60,905 bases of DNA from Lamprocystis purpurea DSM 4197. Its GTDB lineage: Bacteria > Pseudomonadota > Gammaproteobacteria > Chromatiales > Chromatiaceae. Of the stretch, positions 6,748-15,607 are shown in pieces. The stretch is from the NCBI RefSeq assembly GCF_000379525.1, contig NZ_KB902512.1:1-60905 (forward strand), read 5' to 3'. The notes below the pieces were generated by a model, which made no database searches, was not told where the DNA came from, and was given only the letters and a program-made list of their open reading frames with translations. The position numbers and the translations under genes were made by a program. The first letter of the stretch is position 1. Each line of letters begins with the position of its first letter.

Positions 6748-8328
6748 ATGAGCGATCTTCTCGACCAACTGCGCCGCCGCCGTACCTTTGCCATCATCTC
6801 CCACCCGGATGCCGGCAAGACCACCCTGACCGAGAAGCTGTTGCTGTTCGGCGGTGCCATTCAGATGGCGGGCACGGTCAAGGGCCGCAAGGCGGCGCGT
6901 CACGCGACGTCCGACTGGATGGAGCTGGAAAAACAGCGCGGCATCTCCGTGACCTCATCGGTCATGCAGTTTCCCTATGGCGACGCGATCGTCAACCTGC
7001 TCGATACTCCCGGCCACGAGGACTTCTCGGAGGATACCTACCGCACGCTGACCGCCGTGGACTCGGCCCTGATGGTCATCGACGTGGCCAAGGGCGTGGA
7101 GGAGCGCACCATCAAGCTGATGGATGTCTGTCGGCTGCGCGATACGCCCATCCTGACCTTCGTCAACAAGCTCGATCGTGAGGGCCGCGACGCCGTCGAG
7201 GTGCTCGATGAGGTCGAATCGGTGCTCAAAATCCAGTGCTCGCCGGTCACCTGGCCCATCGGCATGGGCAAGCGGTTCAAGGGTGTCTATGACCTGCGCC
7301 ACGACTGTACCTATCTCTTCAGCGCCCAGCACGGCGGGCGTATCCAGACCGGCGAGCTGATCCAGGGGATCGACAACCCGCGCATGGACGCGATGCTCGG
7401 CGATCAGGCCGACGAGCTGCGCGTCGAAATGGAACTGGTGCAGGGTGCCAGCCACCCGCTGGACCTGGACGCCTACCGCGCCGGGCGCCAGACCCCGGTG
7501 TTCTTCGGCTCCGCCATCAACAACTTCGGGGTCAAGGAGTTACTCGACGCCTTTGTCGAATACGCCCCGCCGCCGCGGCCGCGGCAGACAACCCAACGTG
7601 TGGTCGAGCCCGTCGAGGAGCGCTTTACCGGCTTCGTCTTCAAGATCCAGGCGAACATGGACCCGGCCCACCGTGACCGCGTCGCCTTCTTCCGGGTCTG
7701 CTCGGGCAGCTACAGCAAGGGCATGAAGATGCGCCATGTGCGGATCGGCAAGACGGTCCAGGTCGCCAATGCCATCACCTTCCAGGCGGACGAGCGCCGC
7801 CAGGTCGAGGAAGCCTGGCCGGGTGACATCATCGGCCTGCATAACCACGGGACCATCCAGATCGGCGACACCTTCACCGAGGGTGAGGAACTCAAATACG
7901 AGGGCATCCCCTATTTTGCCCCGGAGTTGTTCCGGCGCATCGTGCTGCGCGACCCGCTGCGCATGAAGGCGCTGGCCAAGGGGGTGGTGCAGCTTGCCGA
8001 GGAAGGCGCCACCCAGGTCTTCCGGCCGCTGAAGAACAACGACATGATTCTGGGAGCGGTGGGCATCCTGCAGTTTGACGTGGCGGCCTTCCGGCTCAAG
8101 GATGAATACGGGGTCGATGCCATGGTCGAGCCGGTCGGCGTGCATACCGCCCGTTGGATCGCCTGCGACGACCCCAAGATGCTGGAGCGGTTCAAGGAAA
8201 AGGCTTACGAGCATCTGGCCCTGGACGGCGACGACCGGTTGGTCTATCTGGCCCCGACCAGGGTCAACCTGGGGCTCACGCAGGAGCGCTGGCCGGACAT
8301 TCGCTTCCTGGCGACGCGGGAACTTTAG
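6748..8328 (+). CDS. prfC: Peptide chain release factor 3
   Basis: 526 residues, the usual RF3 length. It is a translation GTPase that releases RF1/RF2 from the ribosome after termination. The N-terminal G domain has P-loop [16 protein letters not shown], switch [13 protein letters not shown] and NKLDRE, followed by the RF3-specific Q-rich and beta-barrel domains ([20 protein letters not shown]) and the C-terminal domain ending [13 protein letters not shown]. It is monocistronic: repeats lie both upstream (to 6699) and downstream (from 8336). Confidence 0.97.
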   Translation: MSDLLDQLRRRRTFAIISHPDAGKTTLTEKLLLFGGAIQMAGTVKGRKAARHATSDWMELEKQRGISVTSSVMQFPYGDAIVNLLDTPGHEDFSEDTYRTLTAVDSALMVIDVAKGVEERTIKLMDVCRLRDTPILTFVNKLDREGRDAVEVLDEVESVLKIQCSPVTWPIGMGKRFKGVYDLRHDCTYLFSAQHGGRIQTGELIQGIDNPRMDAMLGDQADELRVEMELVQGASHPLDLDAYRAGRQTPVFFGSAINNFGVKELLDAFVEYAPPPRPRQTTQRVVEPVEERFTGFVFKIQANMDPAHRDRVAFFRVCSGSYSKGMKMRHVRIGKTVQVANAITFQADERRQVEEAWPGDIIGLHNHGTIQIGDTFTEGEELKYEGIPYFAPELFRRIVLRDPLRMKALAKGVVQLAEEGATQVFRPLKNNDMILGAVGILQFDVAAFRLKDEYGVDAMVEPVGVHTARWIACDDPKMLERFKEKAYEHLALDGDDRLVYLAPTRVNLGLTQERWPDIRFLATREL

Positions 8329-8335
8329 TATTCAA

Positions 8336-8422
8336 TATAGGCTCCGTACCTGATATCCAGACAGACTCTTGGTGTAGGGGCGGGTTTGAAACCCGCCCCT
8401 AGGTCCGGTTATCACGTCCGAC
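8336..8422 (+). mobile_element. Palindromic element family A, copy 2
   Basis: Starts TATAGGCTCCGTACCTGATA 8 bp after the prfC stop, carries the perfect hairpin AGGGGCGGGTTTG...CCCGCCCCT at 8376-8400 and the family tail TCCGGTTATCACGTCCGA. The right terminal repeat (GCTATA) has degenerated. It could act as a transcription barrier after prfC. Confidence 0.75.
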
Positions 8423-8453
8423 GGGGATCAACGTCAACTGACGCAAATCAAAC

Positions 8454-8457
8454 GAGG
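8454..8457 (+). promoter_or_regulatory. Ribosome binding site choosing a TTG start
   Basis: GAGG at 8454-8457 lies 8 nt before TTG at 8466. The alternative GTG at 8457 overlaps this GAGG and so cannot use it. TTG gives LETQAIEQLIRTGLPGA, which aligns with the N terminus of IbaG/BolA proteins. Confidence 0.6.
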
Positions 8458-8465
8458 TGATCGGC

Positions 8466-8708
8466 TTGGAAACCCAGGCAATCGAGCAATTGATCCGCAC
8501 CGGTCTGCCGGGGGCGGAGGTCCAGGTCACCGGGGATGGCAGTCATTTCGATGCTGTCGTGATCAGCGAGGCGTTCGCGGGCCTGACGCCCATCAAGAAA
8601 CAACGCCTGGTCATGGAGACGGTGAAGGTGCAGCTTGCCAGCGGCGAACTGCATGCGCTCTCCATCAAGACCTTCACCCCGGCCCAGTGGTCGGCAACGG
8701 AGGTCTAA
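8466..8708 (+). CDS. BolA/IbaG-family protein
   Basis: 80 residues from TTG (METQAIEQLIRTGL). The BolA fold is visible: AEVQVTGDGSHFDAVVISEA with the conserved His of the FDxHFxxxVVS signature (here GDGSHFDAVVIS), then LTPIKKQRLVMETV and LHALSIKTFTP. BolA proteins bind [2Fe-2S] clusters with monothiol glutaredoxins. In IbaG types this connects to acid stress and lipid transport, but no mla genes are adjacent here. It is followed after 3 bp by a small hypothetical gene in the same operon. Confidence 0.88.
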   Translation: METQAIEQLIRTGLPGAEVQVTGDGSHFDAVVISEAFAGLTPIKKQRLVMETVKVQLASGELHALSIKTFTPAQWSATEV

Positions 8709-8711
8709 ACC

Positions 8712-8936
8712 ATGTTCCTGAAACACACGATGACCGGGAAGATGATCGAGGTCCTGAGTTTGCGCGACCTCTTCAACCCACTGCACGACACCGTGATCGG
8801 GCGCTACCACTATGGCGATGGCGAGGAAGCGCAAGACCCGGAGAGTTTCGACAAAGGTGAGCTGGCCTTCTGCTCGGATGAACCCATGCCGAAGTGTTGG
8901 ACCGACCCCGACTATCGGGGGCAGCAAAGCCAGTAG
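8712..8936 (+). CDS. Small conserved hypothetical protein
   Basis: 74 residues, starting 3 bp after the bolA-type gene and so co-translated. The sequence MFLKHTMTGKMIEVLSLRDL then FNPLHDTVIGRYHYGDGEEA is acidic, soluble and without signal or membrane segment; it ends DPDYRGQQSQ. I know similar proteins only as uncharacterised small proteins of purple sulfur bacteria. A role related to the BolA protein is a guess from position. Confidence 0.6.
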   Translation: MFLKHTMTGKMIEVLSLRDLFNPLHDTVIGRYHYGDGEEAQDPESFDKGELAFCSDEPMPKCWTDPDYRGQQSQ

Positions 8937-8998
8937 GGTGATTTCCGGTAACGGCCATGGAAGGAACATCAAGCCACCCCGGAAGATGGACGTCCCTC

Positions 8999-9092
8999 GT
9001 GGGAGCGGCGTCCCGCCGCGATGCGGTGCCGCGGTGACCGCGAACGCTGCGGTTCCACGCCCGGCCCCATCGCGGCGGGACGCCGCTCCCAC
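8999..9092. repeat. Palindromic repeat family E
   Basis: Perfect 25-bp inverted arms at 8999-9023 and 9068-9092 (core GGGAGCGGCGTCCCGCCGCG) around a 44-bp centre that is itself partly self-complementary (CCGCGGTGACCGCGAACGC). Transcribed, it would form a very stable cruciform or hairpin between the bolA operon and the convergent methyltransferase gene. Confidence 0.85.
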
Positions 9093-9134
9093 GGGGTCGC
9101 TGCGCGACTTTCACGGTAAGGATCCATCGACATT

Positions 9135-9156
9135 AGGGGCGACTAAAGTCGCCCCT
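9135..9156. terminator. Small GC hairpin, possible bidirectional terminator
   Basis: AGGGGCGACTAAAGTCGCCC plus CT is a perfect stem with a short loop, 31 bp downstream of the end of the minus-strand methyltransferase gene. It lacks a U-run. It may equally be a small repeat related to the others in the window. Confidence 0.35.
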
Positions 9157-9186
9157 ACAGTGGAGCGGGGGCGAGCCTGTTGCCGG

Positions 9187-10080
9187 TCAACCAGGCTTCT
9201 GCGCCACGGCCAGCACGTAATCGATTCCCTGGAAGGTGCTCGCCGGATTACGCGAGAGCATGAACCGCACCATGGGCCGCATCAGGGGGTGCAGCCTGCG
9301 GATGGCGTCCGGCTGCCCGGTGAGATACTGATGCAGCGGGCCGTAGACCTCGTTGCGGATGGACTCGACCCGGACCGACTCGAACTTGGCGACGCGCAGC
9401 CGGTCGCGATAGGCGTCGCGATTGTAGACGTTGAGCTTCGGTATCGGGAACTTGCCGGACACCAGGCGCCAGGACCAGCGTTGTTTCAGGCGCGCGATCA
9501 AACCGGGGTGTTCCGGCAGGGGCAGGATGTCCGCCAGCACCAGCCGACCGCCGGGGCGCAGTACCCGATAGGCTTCGCGGAAAAAGGCCACGCGCGTGTC
9601 GAAATGGAATGCGCTCTCGAGCGCGATGACCAGATCGCAGGCGGCGTCCGGCAGCGGCAGCGCGGTCGCGGAGCCCTCGCGTAAGTCGATCCGGTCGCTC
9701 AGGCCCGCGTCCGCCACCCGTGCGCGGGCGACCGCGACCTGAGAGGCGGTGATATTGATGCCCGTGATCCGGCGCGGCTGATACCGTTTGGCCCAGTAGA
9801 GATCCTGATCGGCGAAGCCGAACCCGACGTCCAGCACCTCATCCTCCTTGGTCATCCCGCCGGCATCCGCCACCAGGGCGGCCATGGCCTCACAGGCGTC
9901 GTCGAGCGTCTGTGCCGCGCGCCAGTACCCGAGGTTGAGCCAGAGTCCGCGCTCGGTTGGTGCATGAGTGGACAACAGGTTGTAGACCCCGGCGACATCC
10001 AGTGACTGGAAGGGGTTGTAGATCCAATTCACCAGGCGGAGGGAGTCGCGCAGCGACGGGGACGACGGGGCGGTGGACAT
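9187..10080 (-). CDS. SAM-dependent methyltransferase (class I)
   Basis: 297 residues. Rossmann motif I is EVLDVGFGFADQDLYWA (about 80-96), with the usual E/D-x-G-x-G varied to DVGFGFAD. Motif II/IV (DLVIALESAFHFDTR) and post-motif LRPGGRLVLADILPLPEHPG follow. The overall pattern resembles the tocopherol/erythromycin/sarcosine-type small-molecule methyltransferases with an N-terminal lid (YNPFQSLDVAGVYNLLS). The substrate is unknown. It is the last gene of the soxY-soxZ-FUN14 run, 95 bp after the FUN14 gene. Confidence 0.85.
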   Translation of the reverse strand: MSTAPSSPSLRDSLRLVNWIYNPFQSLDVAGVYNLLSTHAPTERGLWLNLGYWRAAQTLDDACEAMAALVADAGGMTKEDEVLDVGFGFADQDLYWAKRYQPRRITGINITASQVAVARARVADAGLSDRIDLREGSATALPLPDAACDLVIALESAFHFDTRVAFFREAYRVLRPGGRLVLADILPLPEHPGLIARLKQRWSWRLVSGKFPIPKLNVYNRDAYRDRLRVAKFESVRVESIRNEVYGPLHQYLTGQPDAIRRLHPLMRPMVRFMLSRNPASTFQGIDYVLAVAQKPG

Positions 10081-10175
10081 AGTAAGACTTCTTTGAACGG
10101 CGAACCCACAATCTGGGTACGCTTGGCCGAATCACCAGTGCCGGGTGTGCCGGTGAGACAATTTTCGGAGATCGC

Positions 10176-10634
10176 CTAAATCTTGAGGCCCAAGGCCAAT
10201 CCGGCGATGAAGGAGGCCGTGCTGGAGAGATTGTTGCCGACGAAGTCCAGGAAGGCCCCGCCGTTGACCGACAGCCAGGTGGCCCAGGTGTCGTAACGGA
10301 CCTCCATGCCGGACCAGTCGACCTGGGCAATTCCGGCATACTGGAGCGCGAAGATGCCGAGCAGGATCAACCCAAAGATCACCAGCGCGACCTTGAAGGC
10401 CACCTTGAGCGCGTAGCCTACCGCCAGGCCGACCATGAAGGAGAAGCCGACTTTAAGAAAGAACGCCTCGTTGAAGAGCCCATTCGGATCGATCGGCGCG
10501 GCGGGTACGGCGGGGTTGAATTCCCCGACCCCGGTTTGCGCCGCGGCCGGGGCGGCAACGCCGAGCAGGAGCCTGGACAACCAGGTCGCGGGTCTCCAAC
10601 GCCGGCGAAGGGGCATGATGCAAAGTTGACTCAA
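10176..10634 (-). CDS. FUN14-family membrane protein
   Basis: The FUN14 domain covers roughly residues 45-152: FLKVGFSFMVGLAVGYALKVAFK, a second membrane helix VALVIFGLILLGIFALQYAG, an amphipathic stretch and a third segment with FIAGLALGLKI at the C terminus. A signal peptide (RLLLGVAAPAAAQ) precedes it. Starts are uncertain: an AGGA sits 9 nt before the TTG used here, while ATG codons at 10616 and 10652 lack a good site. Eukaryotic FUNDC1 is a mitophagy receptor; the bacterial role is unknown. It lies directly after soxZ. Confidence 0.8.
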   Translation of the reverse strand: MSQLCIMPLRRRWRPATWLSRLLLGVAAPAAAQTGVGEFNPAVPAAPIDPNGLFNEAFFLKVGFSFMVGLAVGYALKVAFKVALVIFGLILLGIFALQYAGIAQVDWSGMEVRYDTWATWLSVNGGAFLDFVGNNLSSTASFIAGLALGLKI

Positions 10635-10750
10635 GCAGGAATATCCTTTCATTATCGAGTGGTTGACCGGTTGCAGGAGCGCCCGCGGGGGCGCTGCTTC
10701 AACCCGGCAAGACCCCGTGAGGGGCCTTGTCGGCGCGTGGTCTGCCGCGC

Positions 10751-11062
10751 CTAAGCGATCTGGGAGGTTTCGGTCTGGCTCTCGCCCTTGTTGTCTTTCC
10801 AGGAGACCTCGACCGGATCACCCACGGCCCCGCCGATGAACTTGAAAGACAGGTAGGGGTTCTTGGAGACACCGCCGCTCCAGGCGGCGGTCAGCACCAC
10901 CTGATCCTTCCATTTACAGACGACCTCCTGGATAAAGTGTGCCGGAACCAGTTCGTTGGTCTTGCTGTCTTTGCGCAGGCCGGTCTCCATCGGATGGTTC
11001 ATCAGACATTTGACAACCGTCTCGTTGCCTTCGAGCTTCGCGCGTACCTTGATATCGGACAT
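10751..11062 (-). CDS. soxZ: Sulfur-carrier subunit SoxZ
   Basis: 103 residues, the normal length, with no signal peptide because SoxZ is exported together with SoxY. The Ig-like beta fold signature is visible: KVRAKLEGNETVVKCLMNHP, METGLRKDSKTNELVPAHFI and AAWSGGVSKNPYLSFKF. It forms the SoxYZ heterodimer that carries thiosulfate-derived sulfane sulfur in the periplasm. It lies 47 bp downstream of soxY. A separate soxYZ locus without soxXA or soxB nearby is as described for Allochromatium vinosum. Confidence 0.97.
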   Translation of the reverse strand: MSDIKVRAKLEGNETVVKCLMNHPMETGLRKDSKTNELVPAHFIQEVVCKWKDQVVLTAAWSGGVSKNPYLSFKFIGGAVGDPVEVSWKDNKGESQTETSQIA

Positions 11063-11109
11063 AGTCGGTGACCTTTGGCTAAGGGGATCAACAGTGGATA
11101 CCGGCGTGC

Positions 11110-11583
11110 TCAGCCGCCGCAGCCGCCGATGGTGACCTTGACATTCTTCGCGTTGCTGAAGAGCTTGTCGCCCTGCTTCACCACCGCAACCACGTCCGCC
11201 GTCTTGCCCATCTTGATGCGGGTGGAGACGAACGGCATAGCCGCCGCGCCGAGTGCGAAGGAGGCGACCAGGGGTGTGGCGTTGCCGGAGGCGATAATGG
11301 CGATGTACGAGATATCCGACAGGGTGGTCTCGACGGTAACGGGGACGACGGCGCCGTTCTCGGCAATGTCCGGGGCTTTGACGACCACGGCGTCATTGGT
11401 CTCCATGGCATCGCTGCCCAGCAGACCCTTCAGGGCGGCACTAACATCCTTGGATTCGAAGGCGGCGGCATTCCAATCGGCCAGGACCAGGCGCGGGGTC
11501 AGCAGCCCAGCGGCGACCGCGACGCCGACGGACCCGGCGGCTAGCGAGCCCTTGAGCAGGATTCTGCGTTTTGCGTCGATCAT
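11110..11583 (-). CDS. soxY: Sulfur-carrier subunit SoxY
   Basis: 157 residues starting MIDAKRRILLKG, selected by GAGGAG 7 nt upstream. The twin-arginine type leader (KRRILLKGSLAAGSVGVAVAAG) sends the folded SoxYZ pair to the periplasm. The C terminus is VTIGGCGG: the Cys of the GGCGG swinging arm binds the sulfur intermediate. In a purple sulfur bacterium lacking SoxCD the carried sulfane sulfur is delivered to sulfur globules. First gene of the run soxY-soxZ-FUN14-methyltransferase. Confidence 0.97.
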   Translation of the reverse strand: MIDAKRRILLKGSLAAGSVGVAVAAGLLTPRLVLADWNAAAFESKDVSAALKGLLGSDAMETNDAVVVKAPDIAENGAVVPVTVETTLSDISYIAIIASGNATPLVASFALGAAAMPFVSTRIKMGKTADVVAVVKQGDKLFSNAKNVKVTIGGCGG

Positions 11584-11858
11584 CAACTGTCTCCTCATCG
11601 AGCATCAGTGGTTGGGTTGGGTGGCATACGGCGAACCGTCCGGTTCTTGACGCCGACGCCTGTGCGCATCCGGCGTCAGCCTCGGAGGCCCCCGCCGGTT
11701 GATCGGTAGGCGTGGCTTGGTGTCTGCCGGACCGCGTGAAACGCGGCTTGAACACCGCCGCCGACGCTGCGTCTACCGTCTGTTCGGGAAGCTTACAGCA
11801 CTCAAGTTGGTCTTGAAACCGGCATCGCTATTTCACTGGTTTGGTGCGGGCTGTTCGC

Positions 11859-13397
11859 TCAGGGCGCCGTGGCGGCACTGCCCCTATCGTTGCTGAAGTC
11901 GAACGGGTCAGGCCCGCGTTTTTTCTGATCCCGCTGTTCTTCCTTCCAGGCATCGACCAGGACCTGGAGCTGGGCCGAATCCTGATAGCCGAGCCCAGGC
12001 TGACGCAGGGCGAACTCCAGTTGTTTGATCGCCGGTTCCAGGTCGCCCTCCGTATACAGTCGTTCGGCACGGTACCGGTGAGTCGCGGGCTTGTCGCCGG
12101 ATTGGATTGCCGCCTGGGTCAGGAGGTCATAGAGTGTGGTGTTGCCTGGACGTGTTCGCACCACCGTCTTGAGTTCCGCCATGGCCTGGCGTGGCTGTCC
12201 GGCCGCCATCAGTGCCTCGGCGTAGGCGCTGCGCAAGGCCCAGTTGCCGGACGACAGGGTCACCGCTTGCTTGAGGTGATCCAGGGCCTGAGCCGAGCGG
12301 CCTTGCTTCAGGTCGAGCTGCGCATCCAGTACGATGAACTCGGCCAGACTGGGTTGCGCGCCGAGCAGCTTGGCGGACTCCGTCTTGGCCTCATCGAGTC
12401 GACCCGAGCGCAGCAGGGCCAGCGCGTAGCCATAGCGCTCGGCGGTCTCGTTGAGGTAGCGGCCTTCCCGCAGCGATGCCTTGAAGCTCTCCAGCGACTT
12501 CTCGGGCCGGTCGTAAGAGCGCTCGCGCAGGCGGGCGCGCGCCAACAGAAAGCCCAGGCTGTCGGCGCGTTGGCGGGCGCCATACTCGTCGGCGCGGCCA
12601 AGCGCATCGCCGATGCGGTTGCTGTTCACCGGGTGGGTGCGCAGAAACTCGGGTGCGTTGTTCTCATAGACCCGGCTGGCTTTCGATAATTTCTCGAAGA
12701 AGCCGGGCATGGCGTAAGGATCGCGTCCGGCCGCCGCCAGGGTGGCGATACCGATGCGGTCCGCCTCTTTCTCGTTCTCGCGGGTGAAGTTGATCCGGCG
12801 CTGCATGGCCGCCGCCTGAATTCCAGCCAGTGCGGCCATCCCCGCATCCGCGGACACCTGCGCGCCCAAGATCGCGGCCGCCACCATCAGCGCCATCGTG
12901 GGCATGTTCAGCTTGCCCTGATCCTCGAGGCCGCGCAGCAGATGGTTTTGGGTGACGTGGGCGATTTCGTGGGCCACCACGGCCGCCAACTCGTCCTCGC
13001 TCTGGGCGGCCAGGATCAGCCCCGAGTAGATCCCGACATTCCCGCCGGGTCCGGCAAAGGCGTTGACCACGGGCTGATCGATCAGGAAGAACGTGAAGCT
13101 GCCGCCCGCGCTCTTGTCCGCGGCCACCAGTTCATTGCCCAGTGACTCCAGGTAGGCGGTCAAGAGCGGATCGTCCAGCACCGGCAGCGCCGCGCGCACC
13201 TGGCGCATGAACGCCTTGCTGAGACGCAGTTGCGCTCCGCTGCCCATGACCGCGTCCGCCGAGTTGCCGATCTCCGGCAGGTCGAACTGCGCGGCCCGAC
13301 TCATCTCCGGAGCCAGCGGACTCAAGGCCAGCGTCGCGGCAACCGCAAGTCTGACCGTGATTTGTCCCGCTCGGGAGCGTCTGAGACCTTGTGTCAT
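11859..13397 (-). CDS. bepA: BepA-like M48 metalloprotease with TPR domain
   Basis: About 512 residues from MTQGLRRSRAG (an upstream in-frame start gives no sensible leader). A signal peptide (AVAATLALSPLAPEMSRA) is followed by the M48 domain with zinc motif HEIAH near residues 143-147 and the third ligand in ENEKEADRIG. The C-terminal half is a TPR solenoid (SLREGRYLNETAERYGYALA and similar). BepA degrades or helps assemble stalled outer-membrane proteins such as LptD. The gene is upstream of soxY but separated by 275 bp, so it is probably its own unit. Confidence 0.9.
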   Translation of the reverse strand: MTQGLRRSRAGQITVRLAVAATLALSPLAPEMSRAAQFDLPEIGNSADAVMGSGAQLRLSKAFMRQVRAALPVLDDPLLTAYLESLGNELVAADKSAGGSFTFFLIDQPVVNAFAGPGGNVGIYSGLILAAQSEDELAAVVAHEIAHVTQNHLLRGLEDQGKLNMPTMALMVAAAILGAQVSADAGMAALAGIQAAAMQRRINFTRENEKEADRIGIATLAAAGRDPYAMPGFFEKLSKASRVYENNAPEFLRTHPVNSNRIGDALGRADEYGARQRADSLGFLLARARLRERSYDRPEKSLESFKASLREGRYLNETAERYGYALALLRSGRLDEAKTESAKLLGAQPSLAEFIVLDAQLDLKQGRSAQALDHLKQAVTLSSGNWALRSAYAEALMAAGQPRQAMAELKTVVRTRPGNTTLYDLLTQAAIQSGDKPATHRYRAERLYTEGDLEPAIKQLEFALRQPGLGYQDSAQLQVLVDAWKEEQRDQKKRGPDPFDFSNDRGSAATAP

Positions 13398-13846
13398 GAT
13401 TCGTTGAGATACGCGCGCGGCGAGCAAGTTCCAACCCGTGCGGCGCGGGCCGCATGGCGGTAGATGATAGGTGAGTCCGGCGTTGTCAGTGCGCAAGAAC
13501 CATGGATATGCGTCCGATCCTTGGGAATCCGATCCGTCCCTGTCATTTTCGTGCGGCTTCGCGGCCCGTCTGAGTGGTGTGCCGCACCTGAGAACTAGGG
13601 TTCAGGCGTTCAGCGGTGATGCGAAACGCACGTGCGCAGTGTACGGCCGCTGTCGGTCTTGCACTTAACGTGAAATTTTTCTAACAATTCTTCACGCATC
13701 ATTCATACGATTGAGGTTGTCTGAGCAAGCCGATCACGGGACAATGTTAGGGTATAGTTCGCACCGAATGATAATTGTCGGCAGGTCGTCGGTCTAGGGA
13801 GGTGCAAACTCGTCAGCAGATGAGGACGTTGCGCCGGGAGCCTTTC
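13398..13846. other. Divergent intergenic region between bepA and wecA
   Basis: No gene. It must hold the promoters of both divergent genes. A plausible -10 element TATAGT lies at 13753-13758 on the plus strand. CGAATGATAATTGTCGG at about 13766-13782 has weak similarity to a Fur box. GGCGGTAGATG at 13456-13466 shares the first eight bases of the RfaH ops element but lies on the far side of the region. None of these is certain. Confidence 0.35.
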
Positions 13847-14950
13847 ATGCTACTTTCGTTTTTTGTCAGTGCGACGATCCTGGGCTTGCTCCGCCCGCTT
13901 GCTCCGCGGTTGCGTCTGCTCGATCATCCGGGCGAACGGCGCAAGAACCACGCGCAGCCCGTGCCGCTGATCGGGGGCATCGCGATCTTCGGTGCCGTCA
14001 TGGTCAGCGTCCTGGTGTGGATTCCCCTGGATCGGCCACTTGCCTATGGGCTCAGCGGTGCGGCCTTGTTGGTCGTGGTCGGTCTGCTTGACGACATCCT
14101 CGACCTTGGCCCTAAGCTGCGGATTGTCGCCCAGATCGCCGCCGCGCTGCTGCTGACGGTCGGCGGCGGTGTCACGCTGACGTCGCTGGGTGACCTGTTC
14201 GGCTTCGGCTCGCTCGATCTGGGGCTGTTTGCGGTCCCCTTCACGGTCTTTGCAATCGTCGGCATCTGTAATGCATTCAATATGATCGATGGCATCGACG
14301 GGTTGGCCGGCGGGCTGACGCTGATCGCGCTCGGCGCCGTGGTGCTGCTCTCGCCGGCGGATGGTGCGCCGCGAACCCTGATGCTGGTGACGATCGCCGC
14401 AATCGTTCCCTACCTGATCTGCAACCTGCAACTCTTCGGCTGCACCGGGCGCAAGGTCTTTTTGGGCGATGCCGGGAGTTTGTTGCTTGGTTACCTCGTC
14501 GTCTGGATGCTCATCACCGCCGCACAGTCCCCGGCAACGCTGGAGCCCGCGGCAGCCATCTGGATCGTTGCGATCCCCTTGATGGACACGTTTTGCGTCA
14601 TGGGTCGGCGGATGCTCAGGGGCCGATCCCCGTTCTGCGCCGATCGGGCGCATCTGCATCACGTCTTGGCGCGCTGCTTCAACAGTCCACGTAAGGCGCT
14701 GAGCCTGATCCTGCCGGCGGCGGCAGTGTTGGCCGGTATCGGCCTGTTGGGGCAGGTCCAGCACGTCGCGTCGGCGGCGTTGATCTGGGCGGCGCTGGCG
14801 GTTTTCGCCCTCTACCTGTTCGTCCTGCGGTATGCGCCGCGGCTGTACCGGTCGCTGGCGCGCCAACGAACAATGGACCTGCGTCGGCGAACATCCACGT
14901 CCGACGCGTTACCGACGGTGGGTCATCATGTGGTGGCTGCTGAATCATGA
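13847..14950 (+). CDS. wecA: WecA-like polyprenyl-phosphate GlcNAc-1-P transferase
   Basis: About 367 residues from the ATG at 13847, chosen because GGGAG is 6 nt upstream and the first helix (MLLSFFVSATILGLLRPLAP) then begins at once; earlier starts add an unlikely extension. Eleven or so membrane segments carry the family motifs LDHPGERRKNHAQPVPLIGG, VGLLDDILDLGPK (Mg-binding DD), NAFNMIDGIDGLAGG, FLGDAGSLLLGY and DRAHLHHVL. It starts O-antigen/enterobacterial common antigen type glycan assembly on undecaprenyl phosphate. rfaH follows after 13 bp, fitting a surface polysaccharide context. Confidence 0.92.
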   Translation: MLLSFFVSATILGLLRPLAPRLRLLDHPGERRKNHAQPVPLIGGIAIFGAVMVSVLVWIPLDRPLAYGLSGAALLVVVGLLDDILDLGPKLRIVAQIAAALLLTVGGGVTLTSLGDLFGFGSLDLGLFAVPFTVFAIVGICNAFNMIDGIDGLAGGLTLIALGAVVLLSPADGAPRTLMLVTIAAIVPYLICNLQLFGCTGRKVFLGDAGSLLLGYLVVWMLITAAQSPATLEPAAAIWIVAIPLMDTFCVMGRRMLRGRSPFCADRAHLHHVLARCFNSPRKALSLILPAAAVLAGIGLLGQVQHVASAALIWAALAVFALYLFVLRYAPRLYRSLARQRTMDLRRRTSTSDALPTVGHHVVAAES

Positions 14951-14963
14951 CCGCTGATGACTT

Positions 14964-15491
14964 ATGACCGCTGAGGATTTGGGTGAATCGGAACTCGCCG
15001 CCCAACCACGCTGGTATCTGGTGCAGGCCAGGCCGCGCCAGGCGGAGCGCGCCGCGCTGAATCTGGAGCAGCAGGGCTACCGCGTATTTCATCCGCGGTT
15101 CCAGATCGAGCGGATTCGTCGCGGGCGACGGGTCATGGTCGAAGAGTCCTTGTTTCCGAACTACCTGTTCATTCGGTTGCAGCGCTGGGTGGACAACTGG
15201 TACCCGCTGCGCTCCACGCGCGGTGTGGCGCGACTGGTGGCGTTCGGCAACGAACCCTTGCCGATCGACGATGCGTTGATCGAAACCATCCGTCGCCGCA
15301 TCGGCGATCAGTCGCCCGAATTGGTGCTGCATCCCGGTGAGACGGTGCGGATCATTGCCGGTCCGTTCCAAGGCTTGGAGGCGATCTTCCAGACCCATCA
15401 GGGGCAGCAGCGTGTGCGCTTATTGATCGAGCTGCTGCACCGTCAGGTCGTGTTGACCCTGCCGTTAGGCGGTATCCAACGGGTCGGTTAG
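14964..15491 (+). CDS. rfaH: Transcription antiterminator RfaH
   Basis: 175 residues. The NGN domain runs from RWYLVQARPRQAERAALNLE to PLRSTRGVARLVAFGNEP (about 16-110), with the RfaH hallmark FPNYLFIRL. The KOW part follows with GETVRIIAGPFQGLEAIF. RfaH pauses RNA polymerase at ops sites and couples long polysaccharide operons to translation. It is only 13 bp after wecA, so the regulator is transcribed with an enzyme of the pathway it is likely to control. Confidence 0.92.
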   Translation: MTAEDLGESELAAQPRWYLVQARPRQAERAALNLEQQGYRVFHPRFQIERIRRGRRVMVEESLFPNYLFIRLQRWVDNWYPLRSTRGVARLVAFGNEPLPIDDALIETIRRRIGDQSPELVLHPGETVRIIAGPFQGLEAIFQTHQGQQRVRLLIELLHRQVVLTLPLGGIQRVG

Positions 15492-15607
15492 TCCGCCGCG
15501 GAGCGGATTGATGACGGCCTTGTCCACCTACGCTCGCGCGTGGCCGGAACCCTGATCTCGGCATTGATGACTGCATGCCAAAAAAGTAGTTCAATCGGAG
15601 CACGGCT

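Noticed and set aside
10711-10730. Attenuator between soxZ and the FUN14 gene
   Set aside because: A stem AAGGCCCC/GGGGTCTT exists, but with mismatches and no U-run, so I do not annotate it as a terminator.
13456-13466. RfaH ops element upstream of wecA
   Set aside because: Only the first eight bases GGCGGTAG agree; the following bases do not fit and the position, inside the bepA side of the region, is unsuitable.
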